From Alnus glutinosa (Eukaryota; Streptophyta; Magnoliopsida; Fagales; Betulaceae), in contig NC_084892.1 of the NCBI RefSeq assembly GCF_958979055.1, positions 687,001-751,000 on the forward strand: a DNA stretch of 64,000 bases, given 5' to 3'. Positions 9,399 through 22,668 of this stretch are shown piece by piece. How positions within the stretch are numbered: the stretch's first letter is position 1; each line of letters opens with the position of its first letter. The notes below the pieces were generated by a model, which saw only the letters and a list, made by a program, of their open reading frames with translations, was not told where the DNA came from and made no database searches. Made by a program: the position numbers and the translations under genes.

Positions 9399-10612
9399 AT
9401 GATGATCAAATCCCTTGCACTCTTCGGCCTTATTGCCTTGGCCTTCACTTTCCTATCTGGTATATATATATATATATATCTCATAATTGTCTAGCTATAT
9501 ATATAATATATATGTTTGCAAATTACTTTCGCATAAAACACGTACATTTTAGATTTTATGTTTTAAACGTTCTCTCTTTTTCTCTCCCCATCGTTCTTTG
9601 AAGTGTATTTACACATAGTAATACTGCATAACATACAAATATTTTTTTATAAATAACTACAAAATTGATGTGATAAGGTCTAATAATTATTATATGTATA
9701 TATGGAGGATTCAAAGGCTATTTACGTTAGCTTAACTTGTAAGATATTTGTGACATGTTTGTGTGTTATGTAATATTAACCATTTAGACATTAAGACTGT
9801 GTATCTCCTAGTTATTTGTTGCATGCAAGTTATATGCTTTAAATTATAACATTTTATCCTAAAAATTTAAGCTATTATGAAATAAATGGATTTGATGAGT
9901 TGACCATTCTTCTGACAATTTATGTTATGCAGGTGCTCATGCTGCTAAAATAACTTTCACAAACAACTGTCCAACAACTGTTTGGCCAGGAACTCTAACG
10001 GCAGACCAGAAACCTCAGCTATCAACTACTGGATTTGAGCTGGCATCCAAAGCATCCTCATCGGTTGATGTCCAAGCTCCATGGATAGGTCGGTTCTGGG
10101 CACGAACACGATGCACCACCGACGCCTCAGGAAAGTTCACCTGCGAAACTGCTGATTGTGCCTCCGGCCAGGTTGCATGCAACGGTGCCGGTGCAATCCC
10201 ACCGGCATCTTTGGTAGAAATCAACATAGCAGCGAATGGTGGACAAGATTTCTACGATGTCAGCCTTGTAGATGGCTTCAACCTCCCTATTTCTGTTGCC
10301 ACACAAGGCGGGACCGGTGATTGCAAGCCCTCGAGTTGCCCAGCAGACGTGAACGCCGTTTGCCCTGCTGAGCTGCAACTGAAAGGGTCTGATGGGAGCG
10401 TGATCGCTTGCAAGAGCGCATGCTTAGCTTTGAATGAGCCACAATACTGTTGCACTGGCGATCATAGTACCCCAGAAACATGTCCACCCACAAACTATTC
10501 GATGATCTTCGAGAACCAATGCCCTCAAGCTTATAGCTACGCTTATGATGATAAGAACAGCACGTTTACCTGCTCCAATGCACCTGACTACGTTATCACT
10601 TTCTGCCCTTGA
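9399..10612 (+). CDS. Thaumatin-like protein TLP-B1 (PR-5 family), two exons
   Basis: 246 aa, predicted secreted. Exon 1 is 9399-9459 (signal peptide [20 protein letters not shown]), exon 2 is 9933-10612, phase-1 GT-AG intron. The mature part begins [19 protein letters not shown]. Signature [17 protein letters not shown], 16 cysteines, R of WARTRC, E of SLVEI and the two D of FYDVSLVDG are present; ends VITFCP. Of the types here this is closest in my reading to the fruit and pollen TLPs (Pru av 2/Mal d 2 kind), so cross-reactive allergenicity is possible but inferred. TLP-B2 differs at about four positions in exon 2. An alternative ATG at 9402 would shorten the signal by one residue. Confidence 0.93.
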
Positions 10613-12499
10613 ATTTACGGAGTGGAATTATGCGTTCCTTCTCTCTATAGTAATAAGAGAACAATAAGTACTGTCATGGACTAAGGTGCATTCATGCCTG
10701 TACGTGTCTGTGTCAGTGTCAATGTAATAAACACTTGAATGATAGATATCAAAGGAATAATGCAAACTTTGTCTTATACTTATATCGGAGCAAGTATACT
10801 TGTGCTTATGACCAGAAATTTATCTTCAGCTGCGATATATTTTCAGATGCTAGCTATTCATGCCGTATGCTATTCAGATTAAGTCTCCTTGTAGTACCAT
10901 CAGTACGTGGTGCTAGAAATATTAAAATTTTTACTATAAAATCATTTAATAAACTGATGTTCATGGCTGATTTATTCAAACTAATGTGGCAGTTGATAAG
11001 AGTGATATAATTAAGAAAAATCTCTTACTATTATATAGTAAACTGGGTTGGCCCCGTCATGCCGTCAATTATCAATTGCTTTTTTTTTTTTTATTTGCAT
11101 CACAATCGGTGTAGGCTAGCTTCTACCAATATTCTTATTTACATTTAGGCCTTCAAAGTTTATCAGAGGACTCACTGAAGATAATATCGTATTCTATTGA
11201 CCGGCCATTTCGTTTCTTTTCTGAGAAGGCTAGGGTATATTCATATATGCATGGTGCCATGGTGGTATATATATTGACAGCAAGTTATTTAAAGTTTATT
11301 GTATTTAAAATCTCTTTCTAGAAAGTTTAATCAAATAGACGTTTAATTTAATAAAAAAAATAATTGCAAATGCATTAGCCAAAAAAAAAAAAAAAAAAGA
11401 TAACAAAATGGGAATTTTAAAGATGCGGCTTAAACAATCTTAACCAAAATCTCATCTTGAAAAGTTAGGCTGATTTTCGTTTGCTGCAGGCTAGCTAGGC
11501 TGCAGCTGGTCATCGATTTTAGATTTTATAATTTATAGATAAAAATAAAATAAATAACGTCCCTACTTTGACAACTGTTGCAGATAAAAATAAGATAATC
11601 GACCTCTAAATGAATAGTGTCATTTTATTTATTTATTTTTGTCGAAAAAGACACTATTATATTCAAGCTTCAATAAACTTACTTTTTTCTTTTTCTTTTT
11701 TAGTTCAAAATCAACAATCCAAATGAGAGACGTCAAGAAGAAATATGCATATATAAGAAATGTGTGAATAACATTTTCAAAAATCATACAATATTAACAA
11801 AAACAAAAAGGTATTTCACCTCCCCTTCATGAGATTTCCTGTTTTTCATGAGAAAGAGATATATGGAGAGTAAAATTAAACTTTAACCATTGAAAAACTA
11901 TACGAAATCTCGCGTAATTTCGTTTTACAGCACTTAAGCCAACATTCAATTTGTTCTTCAGGAAGAAAACATTTTGGCCATGGGTCCAGCTAGCCTATCC
12001 TTAATGCGTAGTAGCTAGATACGAACAGAGATTACTACTAGGTATATAGACCACCTATATTTTATGTATAATCCGACGTACTTAATTCATACATTTTCTG
12101 AAATATATTTAATTATCTTTGTCGTTAAGATTGCACACAAAGTTACGTGAACATGGTGTCCTAGACTTGTGCCGAAAGAGACATATCCGGCCACCATGCC
12201 AACGTACAATAACATCTGTGTTTTCAAGTCTTTTGATCTCAATTACCTTTGATATATATAGTTCAACTTTGTTAGTATATTATTGTATATTAATCTCATA
12301 CGTTAATTAATATATTCTCATATTTGTGACATAATATTTTCATAATATCCTCAATATATATTATGGAAACATTCGATCGATCTCCACATATTATGGTAAG
12401 ATTTGATACCATATTAGTTATTGCATGTCAATATGCATGATTGGAATATTTTGTGATTCTATATATAATTATTGTATTTCCTTTATTTTAAGGCCGGCC
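10613..12499 (+). other. 3' flank of TLP-B1 and upstream region of D'
   Basis: Duplicate of 48886-51500 minus the transposon at 49871-50886. A polyadenylation signal AATAAA is near 10726. The conserved far-upstream element ('gaagaaaacattttggccatgggtccagctagcc...gcgtagtagctagatac') is at about 11963-12018. There are short open stretches (for example 12119-12310) but none matches a family or is kept in the paralogue. Confidence 0.5.
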
Positions 12500-13257
12500 T
12501 CTTCAACTAAAAATAGATCAGAAATATAAGTTTATTTTCTACAATTCTTTTAGTGTCTTTTTCTACAAACTTAATTTACTCGACCTTTGCTTAATTATGA
12601 GCATATATTTTAGGGTGAGAGAAAGAAAAAGAACCTACCATGCAGATACCAGGTAGATGCCCTATGGATTAGGTTAATGACACCAAGAGCTTCAACTTCA
12701 AAACATGTGCAGGCGGCCACGTACGTTGAAATCAGACAAAATATTCTATGCACGTATGACGTATATCGTTCGTTTGTGGCGAAAAATAGTCCGGCCGCCT
12801 CGTAGTATACCTCCCACCTTAATTGAATATGTATACGAAAGTCATTAGTCATCTTCCAAGACATAGACATTTGACACCAGTTTGTAGAAAAAAAGTAGCA
12901 AAGTAGTAAATGGATTTGCCTCCCTTTCCCAAATACTGACACATGGAAATAACTCCAATCGTCCGTCTCTCTCAGCTCGCGGCTCTTCCGTCGAGCTAGA
13001 TGACGACGGTCCCACAGCTCCATTGCCATATCTAAGACGATAAAAAATTTTCCGCATGGTTCCAATCAAAAGTCAATGATCGAGGATTTCTGGTACTGGA
13101 ACTTACGTCGAACCCAACCGCAGGGTTCGCCTTGATACTCGCGTTTAAGCTAGGCTAGGCTCTCTATATATACCACTCCAAGTTCATAAGATTAGCACCA
13201 CAATATATACCCAACCCATTCATCAACATCGATCAACTAGTCTCGATCCATACAATT
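12500..13257 (+). pseudogene. Orphan TLP-D promoter (D'), no coding sequence
   Basis: Near-identical to 51530-52312, the promoter and leader of TLP-D. The TATA box (13165-13172) and CGCGTT (13140-13145) survive; the G-box is changed to cacatg (about 12939-12944). The match ends at about 13256, within a base or two of where the TLP-D start codon would lie ('catacaat' against 'cgtacaatg'), and unrelated sequence follows. This is a duplication breakpoint that carried the promoter but no gene. Confidence 0.7.
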
Positions 13258-14969
13258 CAGCAACATGCCTTAGATTTCTCTGCCACATACAATGCAATGC
13301 AGTCAGAATGGAAACCCGGAACTGATTTATTTTAAGTCCTCAAGTACCATGAAGTTACAAGTCCTAGCAACACGTGTTATTGCATAGTGGCAAAGAAAGA
13401 TAATGCAGCATACTGAGCATGGCACCACAGACATTAAAAGTGTCTCTGAACCTAATGAACGAGGCCTAGAACATGTCACATAAAACCTGCAAGTTGAGTA
13501 CATAGAGAACTGTTATTTACCCCTAATATTTTTTTATTTTGTTTTTCTGGGAGGGCCCAGGGAGTCAGGGACATTCAAAGCACTTGTTATGAGTTTTTGG
13601 CTGCAAATCTCTGAGGGTTTAGATGTGCGGTGATATATACCTGATATATGAATGAAATGAATGAATGCATCTCATAAGGTTTACAATTATACCCTTGGTT
13701 TGTTTGACAAAATTCTCGTAAACAGTTTTCTCTTCTCAAATCTTGGAAACTCTTCTCAAATGTTAGTTATCCAAATGGAATTTTAGATGTAGCCCCTACC
13801 ACTAAACACAAAATTCTTCTAAAAACCCAAAACACTTCTCACAAATCACAATTCGATAAATAAAACACAAGACGTTTCTCAAAAATAGTTAAATATATAC
13901 AAGCCCATTTTTCATGCTTATATTTTCATGTGTGGACGTTCCTTAGCCGTCCGGGGTGGTTGCCAAGGCTATCCAACCGTCTAACAGTCAAGCGGTGGTC
14001 GCCAAGGCCGTCCGACAGCCCCGTAAGGGCCATTTAGCGTCCCTGCAGTGGCCGCTAGATCACCAACGTGCAGCAGCATTATTAAACCATCGAAATTGTT
14101 GCATTGACCCAGTGCAAGTTATTAAATTTAGTTGCCAGAGAAGTCCATTATGACGCTGTCCTCTACGGACCACATCATTTACATGTTTTCTTTCTTCCTT
14201 TCTTTCTGTTAAACTTGTTGATCGATATGTGGCAATTTTCATGTTAGCTTAAAACAATCCCTTGAAACAAAGACATATTAAAGTGTGTAAAAATGAATTC
14301 CACACAAATATGACACATGGGATTGATTTGCAAGACTGAAATGAATTCCATACAAATTGAGTTTGACTGGTTTATAAACAATTGGGTCGCAAAAGTCAAC
14401 CAAACCCAGTTCTCACTTTGTAAAAAGCCTGAAGAAAATTGTCGTCGTAGAGTGAGTACCTTGAAGGAGAGGGAATGGGGCGCGAAGGTCAACGCGTCAC
14501 CGTTGGCTTCGGAGAAGCCACTGATGAAAGGGACAGTGGAGTCGAGAGCGACGACGTTGTGGGCGTGGCGTCCACGACCTCCATCTCCTCTATTGCTTCT
14601 CTCAGTTCTGTGAAATCCATCTCTCTCTCGTTGGGTGTTGTCCGTTGTGGCCACGGCTATTTTATAGGTGTGTCCGAACATCGAATTTTAATAATTTGTG
14701 TTGCATTTTTTATATATATAATAAATAAATGCTAAATATGCTAATTTATTAGTAAATTGTATAAAAATTATTTTTTTTTTTTTTAAAAAAAATGTAGATC
14801 TAACGTTTCTTAAATAAATTTTGATCCAACAGAACATCATTAAGCCTCTAAATTATAAGTGGTGCTGCACGTACAATTATTTTATAACTTTTCTTTTTTA
14901 CAATTTTTAATATGTATTAGCATGTGGTTAGACAAATTGATTGATATTTAAAAAATATTTTTAAGGAAT
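13258..14969. other. Spacer unique to this part of the window
   Basis: No second copy seen in the window. It holds a GC-rich block (about 13930-14090) with the near-repeat 'ggtggt(t/c)gccaaggc'. A minus-strand open stretch at 14244-14681 contains ATG GAT TTC ACA GAA CTG (from about 14618 leftward) and a possible donor AAG|GTACTC near 14460. The frame from that ATG closes after about 43 codons and I recognise no family, so I do not call a gene. Confidence 0.35.
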
Positions 14970-15410
14970 AACTTCTCTTAAAGGTACCGAATTATCGGTC
15001 TATTTGATTTAAGGGTACTGAACTTCAAAATGTCTCAAATTAGGATATCTAATTTTTAAAACGTCTCAATTACAGGTACTCCGTTAAAATTTGTCGTTAA
15101 ATCTTGCCAAAATTCTTAAAATACCCATACGTTTATTTTTTTAAAAAAAAATTATAAAATTTTTTAAAAATTCAGGCATAAGTATTATTACAAATTCCGT
15201 TAAATTCCGACCAATAATTAAATCCTAGCATTTTTTTTTCTAAAAAAAATGAGGGGTATTTTAAGAATTTTGAGAGAAGAAATTAACAGCAAATCTTAAC
15301 AAAGCATATGTAATTGAGACGTTTGAAAAATTTGATACCCTAGTTTGAGACGTTTTAAAGTAAAGTTATCGATGGTTCAATACCCTTAAGTGAAGTTATT
15401 TATATTTTTA
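14970..15410. mobile_element. Possible MITE of about 440 bp
   Basis: The ends are inverted: 'aataacttctcttaa...ggtaccgaa' at the left against 'ttcaatacccttaagtgaagttatt' at the right. Inner words such as 'caaaatgtctcaaattagg' and 'cctagtttgagacgtttt' also pair. Non-coding and AT-rich. Target duplication not resolved. Confidence 0.5.
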
Positions 15411-16014
15411 ACATCTTATGATCATACATACACCAACATGTGTTAGAAGCTACAAAATAGTTAAAAGTATAACATTTTTCATAAATTATACAGAAATAAA
15501 TTGCATTTTTTTTTAACTGTAATTTAGTGAAAAGAAAAGAAAAGAAAAAAAAAGGAAAATACACAATATTATATCTTACTCAAAAGCACTATTTGGAATC
15601 TAATTAATCCCATCTTCGAAGGATTTCTATCATTTATAGAACTTCAACGTACAGTTGAATGGTCAATTCTATGCATTTGAATGAACCGTCGGAGGGACCT
15701 CATGATGAGTCCATAGAGAAATTATAAATTACTAAAAAGTAAATAAATAAATAATGGGATGGCTTTTGATCAACTCCAAATCAAATAAAGAATGCGACGG
15801 CTTTTGATCAATTCGACTTTCACCCCCAACAAAATATTCTAAAAGGCAATTAAGATAATTTTTTACTATAATTTTTACTATAATTTTTTTTTACAATTTG
15901 ACGTTCCAGTAAACTTATTATTATTAATGAGAAAATAATAAATTAGTTGTTTAGTTTTATCTGAATTTAATAATGGGCTTGGCCCTTAATCGGTCATTTT
16001 AGTTAGTTTATGAT
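15411..16014. other. Spacer left of the A2 module
   Basis: AT-rich sequence with homopurine and poly-T tracts. I see no gene and no second copy in the window. The tandem repeat boundary follows at 16015. Confidence 0.4.
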
Positions 16015-16861
16015 GAATTAAGAAAACGGTTTTGTTCCTATGAGGTGTGACTCCTCTCTTCTTTCTTGGTGGTGAGACACTACTAAAGCCAATAAGACGC
16101 TGGTTTGTTCTATAATCTTCGTTAATTTGGTGAGACTTTGAGTTAACGTTGATTTATTTTTATTTTATGTTCTTTGGTTTTTCCTCCTGCATCACCTACA
16201 AACTAATATGATGGTGAATTTTAAGGTGGTTCGACCACTCCTATAATAAATTGTTGGAATGATTGAATCGGTCTATAACCATAAGAGTGGTCCAGCCATC
16301 TCATAATCAATGTAAACTAGACCATATAGCTAGCCAAGCCACCCCTAATAGTTTTGGGTATAATTTGGCCACCCCGCCATAATCAACGAGAGAGGGTGGT
16401 CGAACCAATCCAAAAGTCTTTTAGGGGTGGCGCAAAGGGCTCTATGGTAGCATATATATATATGGCAAAACCCACTGTTGTACGATGGGGGTGGGTGGTT
16501 CAAGGTGGCGAGGTCTCAAAATAGAAGTAATGAGTGTTGTTCTAACTTAATTATCAATTTAATTAGTTAGTAACAAACATGATAAATGTCGTATGGGGTA
16601 CAATGTGACAATCTATAAGTGGAAAATGTTAACGTAGGCATTTAAACATCTGTTTCGATGGCTTTCTGTCTCCAACGTACCCTCTGTTATGCTTATGCCA
16701 GTAGGAGGGGCAAGCTGTAAGGATTAGTCGCAAAGTGCTCTGTTATATGCGACCTGAATATGACAGATTATGTTGAAATCTGTTGATATGGAACAGCTTT
16801 GATGACCATCAAACACAGCGTTTATGCAAATGAGATGTTTCTCTAGCAATATTATTGAACA
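16015..16861 (+). repeat. Left end of tandem A module, copy 2
   Basis: Starts 'gaattaagaaaacgg' and matches 25165-26012 almost base for base, with small indels. It is the left boundary of the 9,150-bp module 16015-25164. Within it are repeated 'ggtggttcgaccactcc' and 'gtggtccagccatctc' words typical of an old inactive transposon. At 16854-16861 lies ATTGAACA, the unoccupied target of the 8-kb insertion found in the A3 copy. Confidence 0.75.
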
Positions 16862-17783
16862 TCACAAAATGCCGTGGATCACAATATTGAACATCACAAA
16901 ATGCCATGGATCTTGTGATCCACGGCAGAGCTTTCTAATTTTTATTTTTATTTTTATTAAGGGTATTTTTCTCATTTACAATAATACATTGCAAATTTTT
17001 AGTAAAAATAGTGTTAATTTCAGTGAGCGTGTGTACTTTTCCATTTTTAAAATCACAATTGGATCAAAATCAATAGTAATTTTAAAAGTCACGTTAACTT
17101 TATAATGAAAAAAATGAGACAAAAAAATTGTTCATAACATTACTCGAAATGAAAAATACTATGAAGGTGAGTCCTAGCTATCTAAGAGCATTTACAATGG
17201 TTTATGAAATTCTATATAAAATGGTTAACCAATTTCTTTTTCTTTTTTAAAGAAAAAAAAAATCTGTATCTCAGCTCCTTCTCTAAACTAAATGTATTTT
17301 ACATTTAATGTACAATATTTCTTATCCAAATGTATGGATGCATTTTAATTTGCATTTTGATCTATAGACTTGCCAGGCCGGTACTCTCGACCAAAGCTCA
17401 AACCAGATTTTTCGTTAACAATAGTAAAAAACACACTCTCTCAATCTCCACCTATATCGATCAGATAAATTAGAAATAGCCAGGATTTGCTTTAGTTAAT
17501 GAAATCTCCAGATTTCGTGTATATAGAAAGTCAAAAATTTGTTTCATATTTTACGCATCTATGGCCATAATTGCTTAGCTTACCCACCCTGCATGTTTGA
17601 TCTTATCTATTGATTTATTAGGGTGTTTTCAACCAAAATTAAATGAGAAGGAAATCTAAAAGATTCATATCACCAATTCACCATATTTATTATTGTTCCT
17701 GTACGTGATCAGGGAGCCTACATAAACTTTCCCCTGTTTCAATCTTTTACTTTCATCATAGACAAAAATCATCGTCAAAGCAA
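16862..17783 (+). promoter_or_regulatory. TLP-A2 upstream region
   Basis: Matches 34009-34925. A short direct repeat 'attgaacatcacaaaatgcc(g/a)tggatc' occurs twice (16854-16914), followed by the inverted 'gatccacggc'. The ACGT core seen in A1 is kept (about 17700). No gene; the open stretch at 16824-17105 is not conserved in frame in A3. Confidence 0.45.
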
Positions 17784-19008
17784 ATGGAAACCCAAGCACT
17801 CCTCTGCCTTACCTTGGCTTTTCTCTTCTTCTCTGGTAAGCACCTCTCCCCTTCCTCTGCTTTTGGCCGGCTTTCTTTTCTCTCCATCTTATAAGCGTTC
17901 TCATTTGACATAACACATGCATGGGTTCACTTTTTTCTTTCTAGCTGTGTGACTTATTTTTGTGCTCCATTATAGTATTTCATTCTTACTCATCACCATA
18001 AATAAATGATAAAGAGGCCATGCAGGCCTTCTTTTTTTCTTTCTTGTCGTTTTTGGGACCGGATTCTATATATGCAATAGGCAGCTCGTATGAGAGCCCG
18101 AATCCTACCTTCTCGGACAATTGCCTTGATTGTCCGAACAAGTACGTAGTCGGCCTACTCGTCCGAACAGGTAGAACTCGGACATACTCTCACACGACTG
18201 CCCTATTGGAGTGCAATAGGGATTAGGGAGAGACCTCAAAAAAAAAAAAAATAATAATAAATTTGGCCTTTTGGGAGATTAACCGGAAAGAGGTTGAATG
18301 TAATACTCTACTTGATATTGTGTGCATGCAGGGGCTCACTCAGTAACATTCACAATAAAAAACAACTGCCCCTACACAATATGGCCAGGAACACTGACTG
18401 GCGGTGGCCTCCCTCAATTAACATCAACCGGGTTAGAGCTAGCCTCCGGAGCTTCGTCAGCCCTTGACGTTTCTGCTAACTGGTCAGGCCGCATGTGGGC
18501 ACGAACCCAATGCTCCGATGCCAATGGCAAGTTCAGCTGTGGCACAGCCGACTGTGGCTCTGGACAGGTCACATGCAACGGTGCGGGTGCAATCCCACCA
18601 GCCTCACTCGTCGAGTTCACTCTAAATGGCAGCGGTGGACAAGATTTCTACGATGTCAGCCTTGTCGATGGCTTTAACTTGCCCTTGACGATAACCCCAC
18701 AAGGCGGCTCGGCTAGTTGCCAAAGCACAAGTTGTCCAGGGAATGTGAGCCAGGTTTGCCCTCCGGAGTTGGCTGTGAAAGGGTTTGATGGCAGCGTAAT
18801 CGCTTGCAAGAGCGCATGTGAGGCTTTCAATCAGCCGCAATACTGTTGCACCGGAGATTTTAGTACCCCAGATAGATGTCCGCCTACACAGTATTCCAAG
18901 GTTTTCAAGGATCAGTGCCCTCAGGCTTACAGCTATGCCTACGACGATAAAACTAGCACATTTACGTGCCCCACTGGTGCCAATTATCTTGTCACATTCT
19001 GTCCATAA
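17784..19008 (+). CDS. Thaumatin-like protein TLP-A2 (PR-5 family), two exons
   Basis: 242 aa, same structure as TLP-A1: exon 1 is 17784-17835 and exon 2 is 18332-19008. I count about six base differences from A1 in exon 2, including LTITPQGGS for LSISPQGGS and NVSQVC for NVNQVC; the latter removes nothing essential. All 16 cysteines, the signature and the acidic-cleft residues are intact, so it should be a functional secreted PR-5 protein. A longer reading frame beginning GTG at 18322 is intron read-through and was not used. ALMT-2 lies 1.6 kb downstream. Confidence 0.93.
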
Positions 19009-20592
19009 GATCTGGAAGTAGTTTTCTTCTATTTGTATATAGGAAAAGCTACTTCCTCCCATTCACAATAAAATTATACTTAGTTTTAAAGTTAAATCTG
19101 TTTGATTTTCTTATTTTAATTTCTTAACATTTCTCGAAATTTGTACAGTGGCAAATCGTTGAAAGAATTGAACTGACATAATATTAAAAAACAAATCAAT
19201 GATGTAATAATACGGGATCCTCACAGTCACATATTAAATATTTATTACATTAGAAATAAAATAAAATTCACACATATGCTCATGATGAATGAAGGCTTTG
19301 GATAACTAGCTCTAAACAACATGTGTCATGCGGTAAAAATTAGGCTCGGCCTACTCAAATTAAATTTGATCTTCCCTGCATATTTTGGTCCCTCTACTTG
19401 AAAAATCTTATGCTCCGTTTATTTCGGCGTAAAATAATTTTCGTCGTAAAATATGTTCTAGGAAGTCATTTTTCAGTGTTTGACACATAGGAAAAATCAC
19501 AAATATTAGTTATATTTTCATTCAATCATATTAATTAACTTATAAAAATCAATTTTTATTCACAACAAGAACTAAAAATTTATGTTTAACTAAGATATAC
19601 ACATTGACTAAAAATAATTATATTTTGGGATTATTTTAAAAAATTATTTTTAAAGTGGCCGAAATCTGGCTATTTGTGCTGGATTCCGGCCTCCTTACGG
19701 GATCCCTGCCAGTTCTGTCAAGGATTTGGCTAGATAGCGAAGATCCGACCATTTTGGCCAGAATCTAGCAAATTATCGTCGGAATCCGGCAGGAATTTTC
19801 AGATTCCGGCACCTGCTGAATTCCAACCAGCGTCAGAATCTAGCTTGTCGGAATCCAGTGATGGTCGACTGCTTGAACGTGAAGGTCGACTGCGTCGTTT
19901 AAAAGATGGTCAACTGCTTTTGCCGTCTTGGAAAAATGATTTACGCTTTTAAAGTGTAAGTCATTTTTCGAAATTTACTAAGTTTTTTTGTCAAACGGAA
20001 ATCATTTACGTACATGACAGTCCGAACCAACCTTTAATTATTTTTTTTTTAAGAAGAACTGATTCAATGGTTAGTTCGGACCATCACGTCAGCATTAAGA
20101 AATTAATAATTGTGAAATAAAAACGCATGTTTTAGTATCAGTATTTTTTTATTTTTTATTTTTGAATAATGTACGCTAAAAACCACATTTGTGTCTCACA
20201 ACTATCTCACAATACTAAAAGTGGTAGTTTCAACCACATTTTTGGATGATACTTGTTTAAAAAAATAAATAAATAAAGAAATTGATTGGAATTGCTAAAT
20301 AAACAAGGTCGAATAATTGTAAGATAAAGACACGTGTCAAATAATGTATTGTTGGCCTGAAAAGGTTTATTAACGCGCGTCTTTTAACAATTCCGGGCAG
20401 GGGAAGGAGAAGGATTTCCGAATTCTGATGGGAAGAGTTGGGTCTCAAATACATCCTCGCTAATTAATGATCACTGTGAAGAAGAGGAAAACCGCCTCAA
20501 AATTTAAGGTTTATAAAAGCCTTGGGGCCTCTTCTAACTTTGCATCAGTAAAAATTGAAAGTAGTAGGTTTTTTCCCCACTCTAATTTAGCA
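19009..20592 (+). other. TLP-A2 to ALMT-2 spacer
   Basis: Duplicate of 1506-3135. It includes the TLP 3' end, the nonautonomous element at about 19413-20010 (with internal deletions relative to A1), and the ALMT-2 promoter with G-box CACGTG at 20331-20336. No additional gene. Confidence 0.5.
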
Positions 20593-22195
20593 ATGGATAT
20601 TGAGGCGGCGGCGGCAGCAACTGAAGAGAGGGCCGGGGTTTTCGCCGGTGCTTGGGGCTGGCTTAAGGGCTTGCCTGAGAAGTTGAAGAACAAGGCTGTG
20701 GAGGTTGCAAAGAGCGCAAAGAAGCTCGGACAAGACGACCCAAGACGAGTCACCCACTCCCTAAAAGCTGGACTGGCTCTCACATTGGCGTCCTCAATAT
20801 ACTATTTGAGCCCTCCGTTCAATTATTTTGGGGTTTTCGGAATGTGGGCTTTGTTAACAGTCGTAGTAGTCTTCGAATTCACTGTTGGTAAGCTTTTTCA
20901 ATCAACCGCCCATCAAATTTCAAACTACTTGTCGCATGTATGTAAACGTCGAACTAATGCACGTATTTATACCTTTTCCCTTCCAGGTGCAACCTTACTC
21001 AAATGTTTTAACACAAGTTTTGGGACATTATGTGGTTGCGCTCTCGGGATTGGTGCTAACAACTTAGCATATCTCTTTGGCGATAAAGGACGACCCATTG
21101 TCGAAATAATATTGATCCTTCTTTTCTTTCTAGGTATATTCCTTCAATTCTTTACATATTTCCTTTCTTCCAAAGACTCTAGAAACGGACTAGTATAATT
21201 ACTTACGCAAATTGTTTTGTTGTGGTGCAGGTGCAGCATCATCATTCATTCGATTCAATCCACGGATCGTGAAAAGCTATGACTATGGGGTGTTGATTTT
21301 TATATCGACATTTACCTTGGTAGCAGTCTCCGGGTATCGGACCGACGACATCTTACAGCTGGCCGATAAAAGACTCTTCACAATACTAATAGGAGGAGCA
21401 ACGTGCCTAGTTATATCCATATTTGTTTTTCCGGTATGGGCTGGCCAAGATCTTCACAAACTAACCGTTTCCAATCTAGAAAAGCTTGCAAACTATCTAC
21501 AAGGTTTAGGAGGTCAATATTTCAATGAAGGGAATGTGACGACCGGTGATATGGCAGCACTCGTTCAAGGTTATGAAAGTGTTCTTGATTCCAAAAGCGA
21601 TGAAGATTCCTGGGCGAATTTCGCAAGATGGGAACCAGCGCATGGCGGTTTTCACTTCCGTCATCCATGGAAACAGTACCCGAAGATTGGAGACCTTGCT
21701 CGGCAATGTGCTTACCATATTAAAGCTCTTGATGACTATATCAACTCTGATGATATTCAGGTACCATTGGAATTCCGAAATATAATTCGAGAATCAAGCA
21801 CGAAGATGAGCTCAGAATCCAGCAAGGCATTAAAAGAGCTAGCATTGGCAATAGAAACAATGACAGACCCTTCAGCTGCCAATCCCCATGTGGAGAATTC
21901 TAAAACCGCCATTAATGACCTAGAAATATTAGCACTTCAAGCTGCCACGACAGAGAATCGTGAAGACGTCCTAGCAATTATTCCGATTGTTTCGCTTGCT
22001 ACAAAACTAAAAGAAATCACTAAATGTGTGGAGAAAATATCTGAATCGGTCCACGAGCTTTCTCGCCTAGCACATTTCAACAGTGTTGAACCCACTATAT
22101 CACCAGAGAGACCACAACTACTTCATTCTGGAAGCATAGTACCTGTTTCGGACGGTGACAGTACTGACCATGTTGCAATCACAGTGCATGCATGA
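20593..22195 (+). CDS. Aluminium-activated malate transporter ALMT-2, three exons
   Basis: 468 aa. Exons are 20593-20887, 20987-21133 and 21231-22195, all with consensus GT-AG sites in phase 1. It is nearly identical to ALMT-1. Differences include SLKAGLAL for SLKTGLAL, GDKGRPIVE for GDKGPPIVE in a loop of the membrane half, GAASSFIRF for GAVSSFVRF, and IQVPLEF for IQAPLEF. The membrane half, the WEPAHGGFHFRHPW block and the C-terminal coiled region are intact. The extra arginine between membrane segments is the one change that might alter conduction, but that is a guess. Confidence 0.92.
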
Positions 22196-22668
22196 AACAA
22201 ACGGGGATTCAAGGTCATATCTGCTGAAATCAAGCCCAGCTGGCCTAGCCTCCTGGCTGCTCTCCAGATTTCCTCTGACAGCGAAAACAACAATGGCAGA
22301 AATCACGGCCATTCCAGTCCTTGTTTCTTGGGACAGCCGTGTAAAATAAATGATTTCCATTTTTAGTTCTCTCTTTGTACTTTGACACCTCTCTACATTC
22401 TTTGTAATTCTTTGTTTGGCTATAAAATAAGAATGAAACATGCTCCAAAGCAGATTCTCAAATATTTTCATCTCATTCTCAGGCACTAGATTCACCACCC
22501 ACCACAACCGGCCATTCCGGATCCTAAAAAATGAAAGAAGAATTGGAAATAAAAACTCCTATTCATTATATTTTCCTGCATTTTCTCGGCAGACAAACAG
22601 AAACCGTGATTTTAAAGAACACAAAACGTAATTGAAAGTGAAATCACATAAACAAAAACTAGCCGTAC
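22196..22668 (+). other. 3' flank of ALMT-2
   Basis: Copy of the ALMT-1 3' flank (4743-5215), with the same 'gctataaaataag' signal near 22420. No gene. Confidence 0.4.

Noticed and set aside
14244-14681. Minus-strand 145-codon open frame
   Set aside because: No recognisable family, runs into AT-rich spacer, and the best ATG inside it reads in another frame that closes after about 43 codons.
18322-18331. Non-ATG start giving an unspliced TLP-A2 (and A3) frame
   Set aside because: It begins with GTG inside the intron, next to the acceptor. Splicing to the signal-peptide exon explains the gene better and works in A1 as well.
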